NCBI GenBank assembly: GCA_964450355.1 | Contig: CAYVDH010000018.1 | Span: 1 to 33,050 of the forward strand | Origin: CAYVDH01 sp964450355 | GTDB taxonomy: Bacteria > Bacteroidota > Bacteroidia > NS11-12g > UBA955 | Direction: 5' to 3' | Length of the DNA: 33,050 nt | Shown: positions 1 through 8,140 of the stretch, one piece after another | How the letters are laid out: the number at the start of each line of letters is the position of its first letter | Position numbering within the stretch: position 1 is the first letter of the stretch | The notes under the pieces: model-generated | Seen by the model: only the letters and a program-made list of their open reading frames with translations | Database searches by the model: none | Told to the model about the DNA's origin: nothing | Program-made: the position numbers and the translations under genes

Positions 1-1
1 C

Positions 2-121
2 TGGGATGGAAGATACAGAGATGCCGATTGCCAACAGGATGTGTACGCATGGCTAATTACAGTTACCGCCTACGATGGCAAGGAATACCAATATGAAGGG
101 ACAGTTACTTTGCTTAGATAG
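2..121 (+). CDS. T9SS type-B sorting domain protein, C-terminal end (partial)
   Basis: The window opens inside a gene. The frame starting at base 2 encodes 39 residues, beginning WDGRYRDADC and ending GTVTLLR, then TAG. This is the end of the gliding-motility-associated C-terminal domain (TIGR04131 type): a WDG turn, a D-V-Y-x-W strand and a final G-T-V-T-L-x-R strand. The family signal targets a secreted protein to the type IX secretion system for export across the outer membrane. The protein body lies outside the window, so its function cannot be stated. GC content here is about 45 % by count, above the window average. The next gene, also a type-B cargo, starts 6 bases later, so this is a tandem pair. 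Confidence 0.85.
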   Translation, partial: WDGRYRDADCQQDVYAWLITVTAYDGKEYQYEGTVTLLR

Positions 122-127
122 CATGAA

Positions 128-3100
128 TTGAAAAAGAAGAACAATTTATATCGTTTAAAAATCATGTTATTGGCACTTATTTTTATAAGTGCCAATAGCC
201 GTTTATATGCTTCACATATTGCAGGTGCTGAAATTACTTACAAACACATCAGTGGAAATAAATATCTATTTACTTTAAAGGTATATAGAGATTGTAATTC
301 ATGTAAGTTTAATAACAATGGAGGAGGAGATAATCAACAAAATTGTAATGAGGTTCCAGATTTAAAAATAATGGGAGCTAATGGCTCAAGTTATTCGCAA
401 CTATCATTAGGTCAAATTGATGTCACTAGAACAATAATCAAAGATTTAACGCCTGTTTGTTATTCTTCAAAAAGCAAATGTACGCAAGGTTCAAACTTGA
501 ATATTGGGTATGAAGTTCATGAATTTGAAGGAGTATATGACTTCACATCTTTATTGAATCAGAATAAATGCGATTTTGAAATTTCAATCGATGTGTCATC
601 AAGGAATTTGGCAATAAATCCGACCTATACAGAACAAAAATTTTACAATTATTGTCATTTAAATATTTGCAATAACAACCAAAATACAAGCACTAAATTC
701 AAACTTGATCCTGTTTTTTTATTGTTTGAAAATCAAACAAATTCAGTTAGTTTAGGGATTGAAAACACAGATGGTGATTCACTTTCATTTAAATTAAAAC
801 CTGCATTAGTTAACAGAAATCAACAAGTAACATACGAATCAGCAAGAAATTATGAATTTCCTTTCTCTATAAAATGTCCTGGACCAGCTGGAACGAATAT
901 AAATTGTTCACCTAATTTAAGTAAAGACCCTGTTGAAGGATTTTATTTTAATAGTTTGTCTGGTGATATACAATTTACACCCATCATTAATAATCAAGGG
1001 GGAGTAATAGTCATAGAGTGTGAAGAATGGAAAAAAGACATCAATGGGAAAATCTATTTAGCTGGATTAACAAGAAGAGATGTTTTTTCTGAAGTGGTAA
1101 ATTTTAATAACAATTTGCCTAAATTTATAAATTTAAATCAAGAATATAATCTTTGCCAAGGTGATGAATTTGAGTTTCAATTATTAACATCTGATATCAC
1201 TATTTCTGGTGGTTTGCCAGACAGTGTAACAATAGACGTTATAGGTGATTTGAATCACATCGATTTGATAAGGAACTTTTCTAATACAGCTCCTTATAAT
1301 TTTTATACAATTAAATTAAAAAATAATATTCCTGCTGGAACACATTATTATACTTTAGTTGCTAAAGATAACAATTGTCCAATCAATGGTATAAGTTCAA
1401 AAACCCTAGTTATTACAGTACTACCTAAAAGAAAAATCAATTTTACCTACGATATAAAAAATTGTGGTGAAATAACATTTAAAGGATTAAATCCATTGAA
1501 CAATAAAACAAAATGGACATTGATCGATGCTAACAATGTCACTGTGAAATCAGGAACTGGACTTAATTTTAAAGCCATTTTAACTGAAGGAGGTAAATAC
1601 AAAATACAAATAATGAGTCCTAGTGACATAAATTATTGTGAAACCACTTTCGAAGAAATTATAGATGTTAAAGATTTTATTATACCTGAATTTGATTTAG
1701 GTTCAAATTATCAAGTATGCAAAGGTGTTAAGTTTAAAATATCTCCAAAATATTTAAAAACTTTCGATGATTATACTGTTATTTTTAATCAGAGAATTAT
1801 AAATTTCCCATTTGATACAGCAATCAATACTAGCACAGAGTTTAGTTTTAAAATTCTACAAAAAAATGGATGTAGTGTTACAGATAAAATTTCTGTAGGT
1901 ATAAATCCAAGCTTCAATTACACAAAGAAAAATATCGATATTTGTAATAATCATAATTTTCCACTTTCATTAAGTGAATACGTTACCTTTGATCAAAGTG
2001 AATTTTCAAGCATTAGTTTTGAAACCACCAATAGTAACATTAGTTTAACAGAGCTAAGTGCTAAAAATACTCAATTAGAAATCATCAACAAAAATTTAGC
2101 AACCAATGCCATCCTTAATTTCATATTAATAGATAAGAATGGATGTATTTATGAAGATAAAATTACTATCAATACGCTATTACCTGAGAAAATAAATATA
2201 AAATTACCTGAATACATTTGTAGAAACGTCAAAAGTTTTGAACTTCCACTGAATTTTAATGGCGAATGGTACTATACTATAGACAATTCATTAATAATAA
2301 ATAATTTATTGCTGAATGATGGGAATAAAGATTTTGTAGATTTAACCTATAAAGCAAATGATGTTTGTAACCAACAATTTAATTATCAAATTAGTTATTC
2401 TGATACACCAACAATTAATACTAACATCGAACAAACATTAACTGTATGTGAAAACAATGACAACATAGCCTTAGTTGGTTTGCCATCAAACGGAAAGTGG
2501 TATGGTACCAACGTTGCAAATAACTTATTCATTGTAAGCTCTGCAATAGGCAATACAAGTAAATTGAGTTTTAAATACACAAACAATGAAGGTTGTACTT
2601 CGATTAAAAACCATGAAATAGTGGTAGAAGAATTTCCAGTAATTGAACTAATTTTGAACAAAACAAATTTATGTGTAGGAGAGCCACTAGTATTGACTTC
2701 AAATACAACACCTTCTTGTGTAGGATATTGGAGTACAACTGGAAATGGTCAAATAAATAATCCGAATTCAAACAACGTCATTTATTATCCAGATTTATTG
2801 GACACCAAACAACCCTTAATAACATTTTCATATACTGCTCAAACTAATGGAGCTTGTGGTAATATCTCTAAACAAGTAGATGTTCACATAAAAGATGGGC
2901 CAAAGGGCGAAATTACAACGCCTTATCAAACCAATGTATGCGAGCCATTTCCTCTTAAATTAAGTACTAATTACACCGATATTACTAAACAACTTTGGTA
3001 TGTCAATGACAGTTTAATTGAAGAATTTGATTATCCATTTGATGCGCATATTTCATTAAATGCAGGACTGTATAGAGTTAAGACAGTTGTAAGTAATGAT

Positions 3101-3679
3101 TATTGTGTGGCTGAATCTACTATGGATAATATCCTCATTAACCCAAAACCTAAAGGAATTATCATTACAAATCCATTGTTAAAACTAAACAGGGAATATC
3201 CTAGAGTCTATATCAAAGATAACAACAGAAATGATTTTACAAGAAATTGGTATGTAGATGATCAATGGGTAAGTGACCAAAGAGATTTTTATCACAACAT
3301 TCAATATCAAAAGGATTCTGTCATTATAAAATTAATTTCAAAAAATGAAATAACTGGTTGTGTCGATTCAACTAAGAAATTATTGATGTTTACACCAATC
3401 AACCAATTGTATATACCTGATGCTTTCTCTCCTGATTCAAAAGGGCCAGAAGAAAACAATGTGTTTACAGTGAAAGGACCACCAATGAAAAGTTATTACA
3501 TCATGATATACAACCGCTGGGGACAAAAATTGTATGAATCCAATGACATGACTAAATCATGGGATGGAACCGAAGGCGGTACTTTATGTAAGTCAGATGC
3601 CTATTTTTACATGATAAAAACAACTGATTTAGAAGGTATAAGTAGGGATTACAGTGGTACTGTAAACATAATTAGATAA
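128..3679 (+). CDS. Large secreted protein with T9SS type-B (gliding motility-associated) C-terminal domain
   Basis: The 1183-aa protein is predicted to be exported and then displayed or released through T9SS. It starts with a lysine-rich n-region and hydrophobic signal segment (about residues 1-28). Next is an N-terminal domain with the SHIAGAEITYKHI and KVYRDCNS signatures seen at the head of many Bacteroidota surface proteins. The middle is a series of beta-rich, Ig/PKD-like units, several opening with a Cys motif (LCQGDEF, VCKGVKF, ICNNHNF, VCENND, LCVGEPL, VCEPFPL). The last ~90 residues are a complete type-B CTD: IPDAFSPD, IYNRWGQKLYES, SWDG and a final GTVNIIR. The start is TTG at 128; an ATG at 164 would remove the basic n-region and is less likely. 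No catalytic motif is visible, so an adhesin or structural role is an inference. The GT4-like gene follows after 20 bases. Confidence 0.88.
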   Translation: MKKKNNLYRLKIMLLALIFISANSRLYASHIAGAEITYKHISGNKYLFTLKVYRDCNSCKFNNNGGGDNQQNCNEVPDLKIMGANGSSYSQLSLGQIDVTRTIIKDLTPVCYSSKSKCTQGSNLNIGYEVHEFEGVYDFTSLLNQNKCDFEISIDVSSRNLAINPTYTEQKFYNYCHLNICNNNQNTSTKFKLDPVFLLFENQTNSVSLGIENTDGDSLSFKLKPALVNRNQQVTYESARNYEFPFSIKCPGPAGTNINCSPNLSKDPVEGFYFNSLSGDIQFTPIINNQGGVIVIECEEWKKDINGKIYLAGLTRRDVFSEVVNFNNNLPKFINLNQEYNLCQGDEFEFQLLTSDITISGGLPDSVTIDVIGDLNHIDLIRNFSNTAPYNFYTIKLKNNIPAGTHYYTLVAKDNNCPINGISSKTLVITVLPKRKINFTYDIKNCGEITFKGLNPLNNKTKWTLIDANNVTVKSGTGLNFKAILTEGGKYKIQIMSPSDINYCETTFEEIIDVKDFIIPEFDLGSNYQVCKGVKFKISPKYLKTFDDYTVIFNQRIINFPFDTAINTSTEFSFKILQKNGCSVTDKISVGINPSFNYTKKNIDICNNHNFPLSLSEYVTFDQSEFSSISFETTNSNISLTELSAKNTQLEIINKNLATNAILNFILIDKNGCIYEDKITINTLLPEKINIKLPEYICRNVKSFELPLNFNGEWYYTIDNSLIINNLLLNDGNKDFVDLTYKANDVCNQQFNYQISYSDTPTINTNIEQTLTVCENNDNIALVGLPSNGKWYGTNVANNLFIVSSAIGNTSKLSFKYTNNEGCTSIKNHEIVVEEFPVIELILNKTNLCVGEPLVLTSNTTPSCVGYWSTTGNGQINNPNSNNVIYYPDLLDTKQPLITFSYTAQTNGACGNISKQVDVHIKDGPKGEITTPYQTNVCEPFPLKLSTNYTDITKQLWYVNDSLIEEFDYPFDAHISLNAGLYRVKTVVSNDYCVAESTMDNILINPKPKGIIITNPLLKLNREYPRVYIKDNNRNDFTRNWYVDDQWVSDQRDFYHNIQYQKDSVIIKLISKNEITGCVDSTKKLLMFTPINQLYIPDAFSPDSKGPEENNVFTVKGPPMKSYYIMIYNRWGQKLYESNDMTKSWDGTEGGTLCKSDAYFYMIKTTDLEGISRDYSGTVNIIR

Positions 3680-3699
3680 AATTACATTATTTTGCATCA

Positions 3700-4659
3700 T
3701 TGAAAATTCAATATTTGAGTTTTGGAATTAACAAAACTGGTGGATACCGGCATGAATTGTTCTTTAGCGAACAGTTAAAAACCATGTTGAGCAAATCTAA
3801 TTCTAAGGTAGAATTAAAAGACATTAGATTAAACAAATACTTTACTAATGTTTTTCAACATGTTTATTTGTTTTTATGGACATTTGTAAAATCAAATGCT
3901 GATGTGAATGTAGTCACCTCTAAACTTGGGGTTTCGGCTATTTTAAGAAATCTGATCAGCAAACGCAAGGTATATGTTGTCATTCATAATCACGATGACA
4001 ATGACGGTAAATCGAATACATTAAAATCATACTATAATCAATTATTTCGTCTTTTCAGAAATTGTAAACACAATAGATTTCAATTGGTAGTAGTAAGTCA
4101 TTATTGGGAAAAATATTTTCATGCCTTAGGGATAAAACATGTTGTCTATTTTCCTAACTTTTTCAATACCAAAAAATACCTTTCTTTGAAAAAAGAACAT
4201 AAAAATCCTTGGATTAACCTAGGTCAATACAGTTCTAAAAATGACATAGAACTTAATAGAATAGCCAGAGAATTAACTAGAAAAGGGTATTATTGTTATT
4301 ATTGTACAAATAATTCAATTGAATCTAAACCCCATAATGGCTCGTATGAAGTCATTTATTTTTTAAATTTTCAAGATTATTTAGAGCAGGTGAGTTTAAG
4401 TTGTTGCACCTTAGCATTAACAACTATAAATGAAGGTTGGAATAGAATGGCACATGAAAGTATTTTGTTAGGTACCCCAGTTATAGGATATAATAAAGGA
4501 GGATTAGGAGATTTATTAAAAGAGAGCAACAGTGTCATTGTTAAAAATGCTGATGAGGCAATGACTTGTATTTTAGAGCATATTTTCATGTTACCTGACT
4601 CAAAATTTATTAATAAATACGATATCAATAATGCTCATCTTTTTACCATTGATATATGA
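3700..4659 (+). CDS. Glycosyltransferase, GT4-like (GT-B fold)
   Basis: The 319-aa cytoplasmic enzyme is predicted to move a sugar from a nucleotide-sugar donor onto a glycan or lipid acceptor. The C-terminal half carries the GT4 signature E-x7-E (E245 in NEGWNRM and E253 in AHESILLG), followed by GTPVIGYNKGGLGDLL, the usual donor-binding loop. The N-terminal half has the Rossmann-like start IQYLSFGINKTGG. It is a little shorter than typical GT4 enzymes (350-400 aa). The start is TTG at 3700, nine bases after a TTATTTTG box that differs by one base from the phylum's TAnnTTTG promoter element. Its stop overlaps the next gene's ATG in an ATGA, so the two glycosyltransferases are probably translated together. 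The acceptor is unknown; a surface polysaccharide or LPS is a plausible guess. Confidence 0.82.
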   Translation: MKIQYLSFGINKTGGYRHELFFSEQLKTMLSKSNSKVELKDIRLNKYFTNVFQHVYLFLWTFVKSNADVNVVTSKLGVSAILRNLISKRKVYVVIHNHDDNDGKSNTLKSYYNQLFRLFRNCKHNRFQLVVVSHYWEKYFHALGIKHVVYFPNFFNTKKYLSLKKEHKNPWINLGQYSSKNDIELNRIARELTRKGYYCYYCTNNSIESKPHNGSYEVIYFLNFQDYLEQVSLSCCTLALTTINEGWNRMAHESILLGTPVIGYNKGGLGDLLKESNSVIVKNADEAMTCILEHIFMLPDSKFINKYDINNAHLFTIDI

Positions 4660-5603
4660 AGCAGCCATTAGTCTCCATATTGATTCCAGTGTATAATGCT
4701 CAAGAAACCATTAATAGATGCATAGATTCTTGCATTAATCAAACCTATAAAATAATTGAAATTATAGTATGTAACGATGGTTCATTTGACAATACTGTTC
4801 AATTGTTGAATCAATACAATACTCAAATTAAAGTGCTTAAAAATGACATGAACTCTGGTATAGCATTTTCTAGGAATAAATTATTAAATGAGGCCAAAGG
4901 TGAATACATTGCATGGATAGATGCAGATGATTGGATGGTTGAAAATCGCATAGAAACTCAGATTGAATTCATGTTACAGCATCCAGAGATAGACATTTGT
5001 GGAAGTGCTATTTTGATTTCAAATTTAAAAAAAGTAAAATATCAAGCACAAGAATCAAACCTCATCAAAGAAAAATTATGGTTTAGTAATTGTTTGTTTC
5101 AACCTTCTGTGATGTCAAAAAATTTTTATAAAAACGAACACATTTATTACAATTCTGATTTTGATTACATGGAAGATTATGAATTGTGGTATAGATTGAA
5201 AGAAGTCAAAAAATTTTACAATTTAAATAAAGCATTAACTGTTTATAACATGCCAAATGAAGACGAATTAAGGCAAAAACACAAAAAGTATTCATTTGAA
5301 AATAAATTGGATAGATTATGGAAATTAAAGTGGGAAGACACAAAAATTTGCTCTTTGAATGTACAAGACAAAGAGTTATTTAAAGATTTTTTGAGGAACA
5401 ATAAAATAAGAACTACGGAAGAAATTCATTCTATAATCAACACCTTGAATGTCATAAAATCAAAAGAGAATAGTTTAATCATTCATTATCATGTGTTGCG
5501 ATTGTGGGTTAAAAATTGTCGTGTTATTCAGAAATTGAAGTTCTTGAAGTTAATTAAGTCATTCTTTTATTTTCATCAATTAAAAGCCAAGTATTTGATA
5601 TAA
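4656..5603 (+). CDS. Glycosyltransferase family 2 (GT-A fold)
   Basis: The 315-aa cytoplasmic or membrane-associated sugar transferase has the full GT2 N-terminal signature. This is VSILIPVYNAQETI at residues 6-19, the nucleotide-binding CNDGS at 39-43, and the metal-binding DxD within IDADDW at 88-93. The probable catalytic-base motif ED lies at 173-174 in YMEDYELWYRL. The C-terminal ~120 residues are basic and lysine-rich without clear membrane helices, which would fit peripheral membrane association. The ATG overlaps the preceding glycosyltransferase stop by 4 bases. The stop codon TAA overlaps a TAnnTTTG box that probably starts asd. The substrate cannot be read from the sequence. Confidence 0.87.
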   Translation: MKQPLVSILIPVYNAQETINRCIDSCINQTYKIIEIIVCNDGSFDNTVQLLNQYNTQIKVLKNDMNSGIAFSRNKLLNEAKGEYIAWIDADDWMVENRIETQIEFMLQHPEIDICGSAILISNLKKVKYQAQESNLIKEKLWFSNCLFQPSVMSKNFYKNEHIYYNSDFDYMEDYELWYRLKEVKKFYNLNKALTVYNMPNEDELRQKHKKYSFENKLDRLWKLKWEDTKICSLNVQDKELFKDFLRNNKIRTTEEIHSIINTLNVIKSKENSLIIHYHVLRLWVKNCRVIQKLKFLKLIKSFFYFHQLKAKYLI

Positions 5604-5608
5604 ATTTG
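5601..5608 (+). promoter_or_regulatory. Putative -7 promoter box for asd
   Basis: TAAATTTG is an exact match to the Bacteroidota -7 consensus TAnnTTTG and lies 5 bases upstream of the asd ATG, so the mRNA leader would be almost absent. It overlaps the stop codon of the preceding glycosyltransferase. No clean TTG -33 element is seen at the expected 19-21 base spacing, so this is moderate evidence. Confidence 0.45.
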
Positions 5609-5613
5609 CAAGC

Positions 5614-6603
5614 ATGAAAATTGCGGTAGTAGGAGCAACAGGATTAGTTGGTTCAAAAATGCTAGAAGTATTAGATGAAAGAAATTTCAAATTTGATGAA
5701 TTGTATCTGGTAGCATCAGAAAAATCTGTTGGACAAACAATTAAATTCAAGGGCAAAGATTACACAATTATTTCTATGCAAGAGGCAATTTCTTTAAAGC
5801 CTCATATTGCTATATTTTCTGCTGGAGGAAATACCAGTTTAAGTTTTGCGCCTCAGTTTGCTGAAGTTGGGACAACAGTTATTGATAACTCTTCGGCTTG
5901 GCGAATGGATGTGAATAAAAAATTAGTGGTTCCTGAAGTAAATGCTCATGTACTCACTAAAGAGGATAAAATTATAGCTAATCCTAATTGCAGTACTATT
6001 CAATTGGTGATGGCACTTAATCCCTTACACAAACACTATAAAATAAAAAGAGTGGTTTTGAGTACTTATCAAAGCGTAACTGGCACTGGAAAAAAAGCTG
6101 TTGACCAATTAATGAATGAAAGAAAAGGAATTCAAGGAGAAAATGCTTATCCTTACAACATCGATTTAAATTTGTTGCCCCATATTGATGTTTTTTTAGA
6201 AAATGATTACACCAAAGAAGAGATGAAAATGGTGAATGAAACCAAAAAAATATTGCAAGATGATTCGATAAAATTAACAGCCACTGCTGTTAGAGTACCT
6301 GTAATAGGCGGACACAGCGAAAGTGTTAACATTGAATTTGAAACATCTTTTCAAATCGAAGATATAAAATCCATATTGGCTTCAACTGAAGGAATCGTAT
6401 TGCAAGATGATGTAAAAAATTTAGTGTACCCAATGCCAATTAATGCTCATAACAAAGATGAAGTATTTGTTGGAAGAATAAGAAGAGACGAGACTCTGGA
6501 TAACGCAATAAACATGTGGATTGTGTCTGATAATTTAAGAAAAGGGGCAGCTACAAATGCCGTTCAAATTGCAGAATACATTGTTAAACACGAATTAATT
6601 TAA
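5614..6603 (+). CDS. asd: Aspartate-semialdehyde dehydrogenase
   Basis: This enzyme reduces aspartyl-4-phosphate to aspartate-semialdehyde with NADPH, the branch point to lysine, meso-diaminopimelate, threonine and methionine. At 329 aa it has normal family length. Visible features are the NADP-binding start MKIAVVGATGLVGSKML, the catalytic cysteine C126 in NPNCSTIQL, and the active-site histidine H234 in GGHSESV. The C-terminal DNLRKGAATNAVQIAE helix closes the cofactor site. The ATG at 5614 gives the canonical N-terminus. Its stop shares a base with the next ATG (TAATG at 6601-6605), suggesting coupling to the small outer-membrane protein, although the two have no known functional link. Confidence 0.95.
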   Translation: MKIAVVGATGLVGSKMLEVLDERNFKFDELYLVASEKSVGQTIKFKGKDYTIISMQEAISLKPHIAIFSAGGNTSLSFAPQFAEVGTTVIDNSSAWRMDVNKKLVVPEVNAHVLTKEDKIIANPNCSTIQLVMALNPLHKHYKIKRVVLSTYQSVTGTGKKAVDQLMNERKGIQGENAYPYNIDLNLLPHIDVFLENDYTKEEMKMVNETKKILQDDSIKLTATAVRVPVIGGHSESVNIEFETSFQIEDIKSILASTEGIVLQDDVKNLVYPMPINAHNKDEVFVGRIRRDETLDNAINMWIVSDNLRKGAATNAVQIAEYIVKHELI

Positions 6604-7319
6604 TGAAGTTTAAATTTATATTGTATGTGTTTTTGATTACAACAGCATTGAATGCTCAAGAACATAATCGGTATTATTGGGGGCTTAATTTTTCGCCAGA
6701 TTTATGTGGTAGAACCTTAAAAAACACCACAGACCATGATTACATTGATCAATTGATACTCTCAAGAAATGAAAGTGAAATTAATAGACTTGGATTTAGT
6801 AGTGGAATAGTATTAGGACGAACTATAAATGAAAAGTTTAGTATTGAAACGTGTCTAAGTTTTTCTTCTAAAGGTTATAAAACAAAACCAATTGCACTGA
6901 GATTTGGGAATCAAGTTAGCCCTGATTCAACGATAGTTGATTTGAACAATACTATACAAATAAAATACATTCATCAATTCATTGAATTGCCAATTGTGTG
7001 TCATTATAACATTGAAATTAATGAAGATTTAAAATCATTTATAGGATTGGGATTCAATAATCAATTTGCTGTAACTTCCTATCAAAAGTTCATTCCTTCT
7101 GGAAAAAAAAGTAAAGAATATTTATCATCAGGGAAAGAAAACAAATACATTCCGGGCATCAACTTATCCTTTGGAATTAACAAGCAATTAAATTCAAGAT
7201 ATTTACTAAGGTTAAATTTTATATCAAAATACAGCTTAAAACCCATTTACACTACCCCACTTGAGGGATATTTGTGGTCGTTTGGATTTAATACAGGAAT
7301 TTATATGTCAATAAATTAA
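6603..7319 (+). CDS. Outer-membrane beta-barrel protein (PorT/OMP_b-brl-like)
   Basis: The 238-aa protein has a Sec signal peptide (MKFKFILYVFLITTALNAQE, cleavage after about residue 18). Behind it are alternating hydrophobic strands typical of the small Bacteroidota barrel family, with the characteristic opening RYYWGLNFSPDL and strands such as LGRTINEKFSIET and FIELPIVCHYNI. FIGLGFNNQFAV and SFGINKQLNSRYLLRLN are further strands. An eight-stranded outer-membrane barrel is expected; no enzyme motif is present and the function is unknown. It is translationally coupled to asd by a TAATG junction. It meets the minus-strand menB tail to tail, the two stop codons overlapping by 4 bases with no room for a separate terminator. 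Confidence 0.75.
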   Translation: MKFKFILYVFLITTALNAQEHNRYYWGLNFSPDLCGRTLKNTTDHDYIDQLILSRNESEINRLGFSSGIVLGRTINEKFSIETCLSFSSKGYKTKPIALRFGNQVSPDSTIVDLNNTIQIKYIHQFIELPIVCHYNIEINEDLKSFIGLGFNNQFAVTSYQKFIPSGKKSKEYLSSGKENKYIPGINLSFGINKQLNSRYLLRLNFISKYSLKPIYTTPLEGYLWSFGFNTGIYMSIN

Positions 7320-8140
7320 GGGAATTTTGGGAATTTTTTAAAATCGGGTTTCCTTTTTTCTAAAAATGCATTTTTCCCTTCTTGAGCTTCTTCAGTAAAA
7401 TAATACAGCAATGTGGCACTTCCAGCAAGTTCTTGTATGCCTGCTTGACCATCCAATTCTGCGTTCAATCCATATTTAATCATTCGCAATGCCATAGGGC
7501 TTTTTAACATCATTTCATGACACCATGTAACTACTTCGTCTTCTAAATTTTCAAGAGGAACTACTTTGTTTACTAAACCCATATCATAGGCTTCTTGAGC
7601 ACTGTATTGACGGCACAAAAACCAAATTTCTCTTGCTTTTTTCTGTCCTACTATTCTAGCTAAATAACTGCTTCCAAATCCTCCATCAAAGCTGCCAACT
7701 TTAGGGCCAGTTTGTCCAAAAATTGCATTTTCGCTGGCAATGGATAAATCGCAAACAACATGTAAAACATGCCCTCCACCAATGGCGTAACCATTCACCA
7801 TAGCAATGACAGGTTTTGGGAGTGAGCGTATTCTTTTTTGTAAATCCAATACATTCAAACGAGGTACACCCATTTCATCTTTATATCCACCTATGGTTTT
7901 GATGTTTTGATCACCACCGCTGCAAAATGCTTTATCACCAGCACCAGTTAGTACTACACAATGGATGTCTTGATGTTCACGAGCATAATCCATGGCTTCT
8001 ATCATTTCCATATTGGTTTTTGGAGTGAATGCATTGTGATATCTCGGTCTGTTAATTGTTATTTTTGCAATGCCTTCAAAATATTCGAAAAGAATTTCAT
8101 CGTATTTTTTTATGGTTTGCCATTCTCTTTTGTTAGTCAT
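7316..8140 (-). CDS. menB: 1,4-dihydroxy-2-naphthoyl-CoA synthase
   Basis: MenB cyclises o-succinylbenzoyl-CoA to 1,4-dihydroxy-2-naphthoyl-CoA in menaquinone synthesis; it is a cytosolic hexameric crotonase-fold enzyme. At 274 aa it is close to E. coli MenB. Diagnostic stretches are the start EWQTIKKYDEILFEYFEGIA, NRPRYHNAFTPKT, FCSGGDQ, and the strongly conserved VGSFDGGFGSSYLARIVGQK followed by AREIWFLCRQYSAQEA. The residue after GQT is Gly (FGQTGPKVGSF), which marks the bicarbonate-dependent E. coli-type enzyme rather than the Asp-bearing mycobacterial type. The ATG overlaps the menD stop in an ATGA, so menD-menB is one coupled operon. It lacks the other men genes, which must lie elsewhere. 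Confidence 0.95.
   Translation of the reverse strand: MTNKREWQTIKKYDEILFEYFEGIAKITINRPRYHNAFTPKTNMEMIEAMDYAREHQDIHCVVLTGAGDKAFCSGGDQNIKTIGGYKDEMGVPRLNVLDLQKRIRSLPKPVIAMVNGYAIGGGHVLHVVCDLSIASENAIFGQTGPKVGSFDGGFGSSYLARIVGQKKAREIWFLCRQYSAQEAYDMGLVNKVVPLENLEDEVVTWCHEMMLKSPMALRMIKYGLNAELDGQAGIQELAGSATLLYYFTEEAQEGKNAFLEKRKPDFKKFPKFP

Noticed and set aside
1..121. Higher GC at the window start as evidence of horizontal transfer
   Set aside because: The type-B sorting-domain end of the next gene is also richer in GC than its body, so conserved domain codons explain it, and 121 bases is too short a sample.
7311..7320. Overlap of the OMP and menB stop codons as a sign of truncation
   Set aside because: Both proteins have complete, family-typical C-termini; tail-to-tail overlaps of 4 bases are common in compact genomes.
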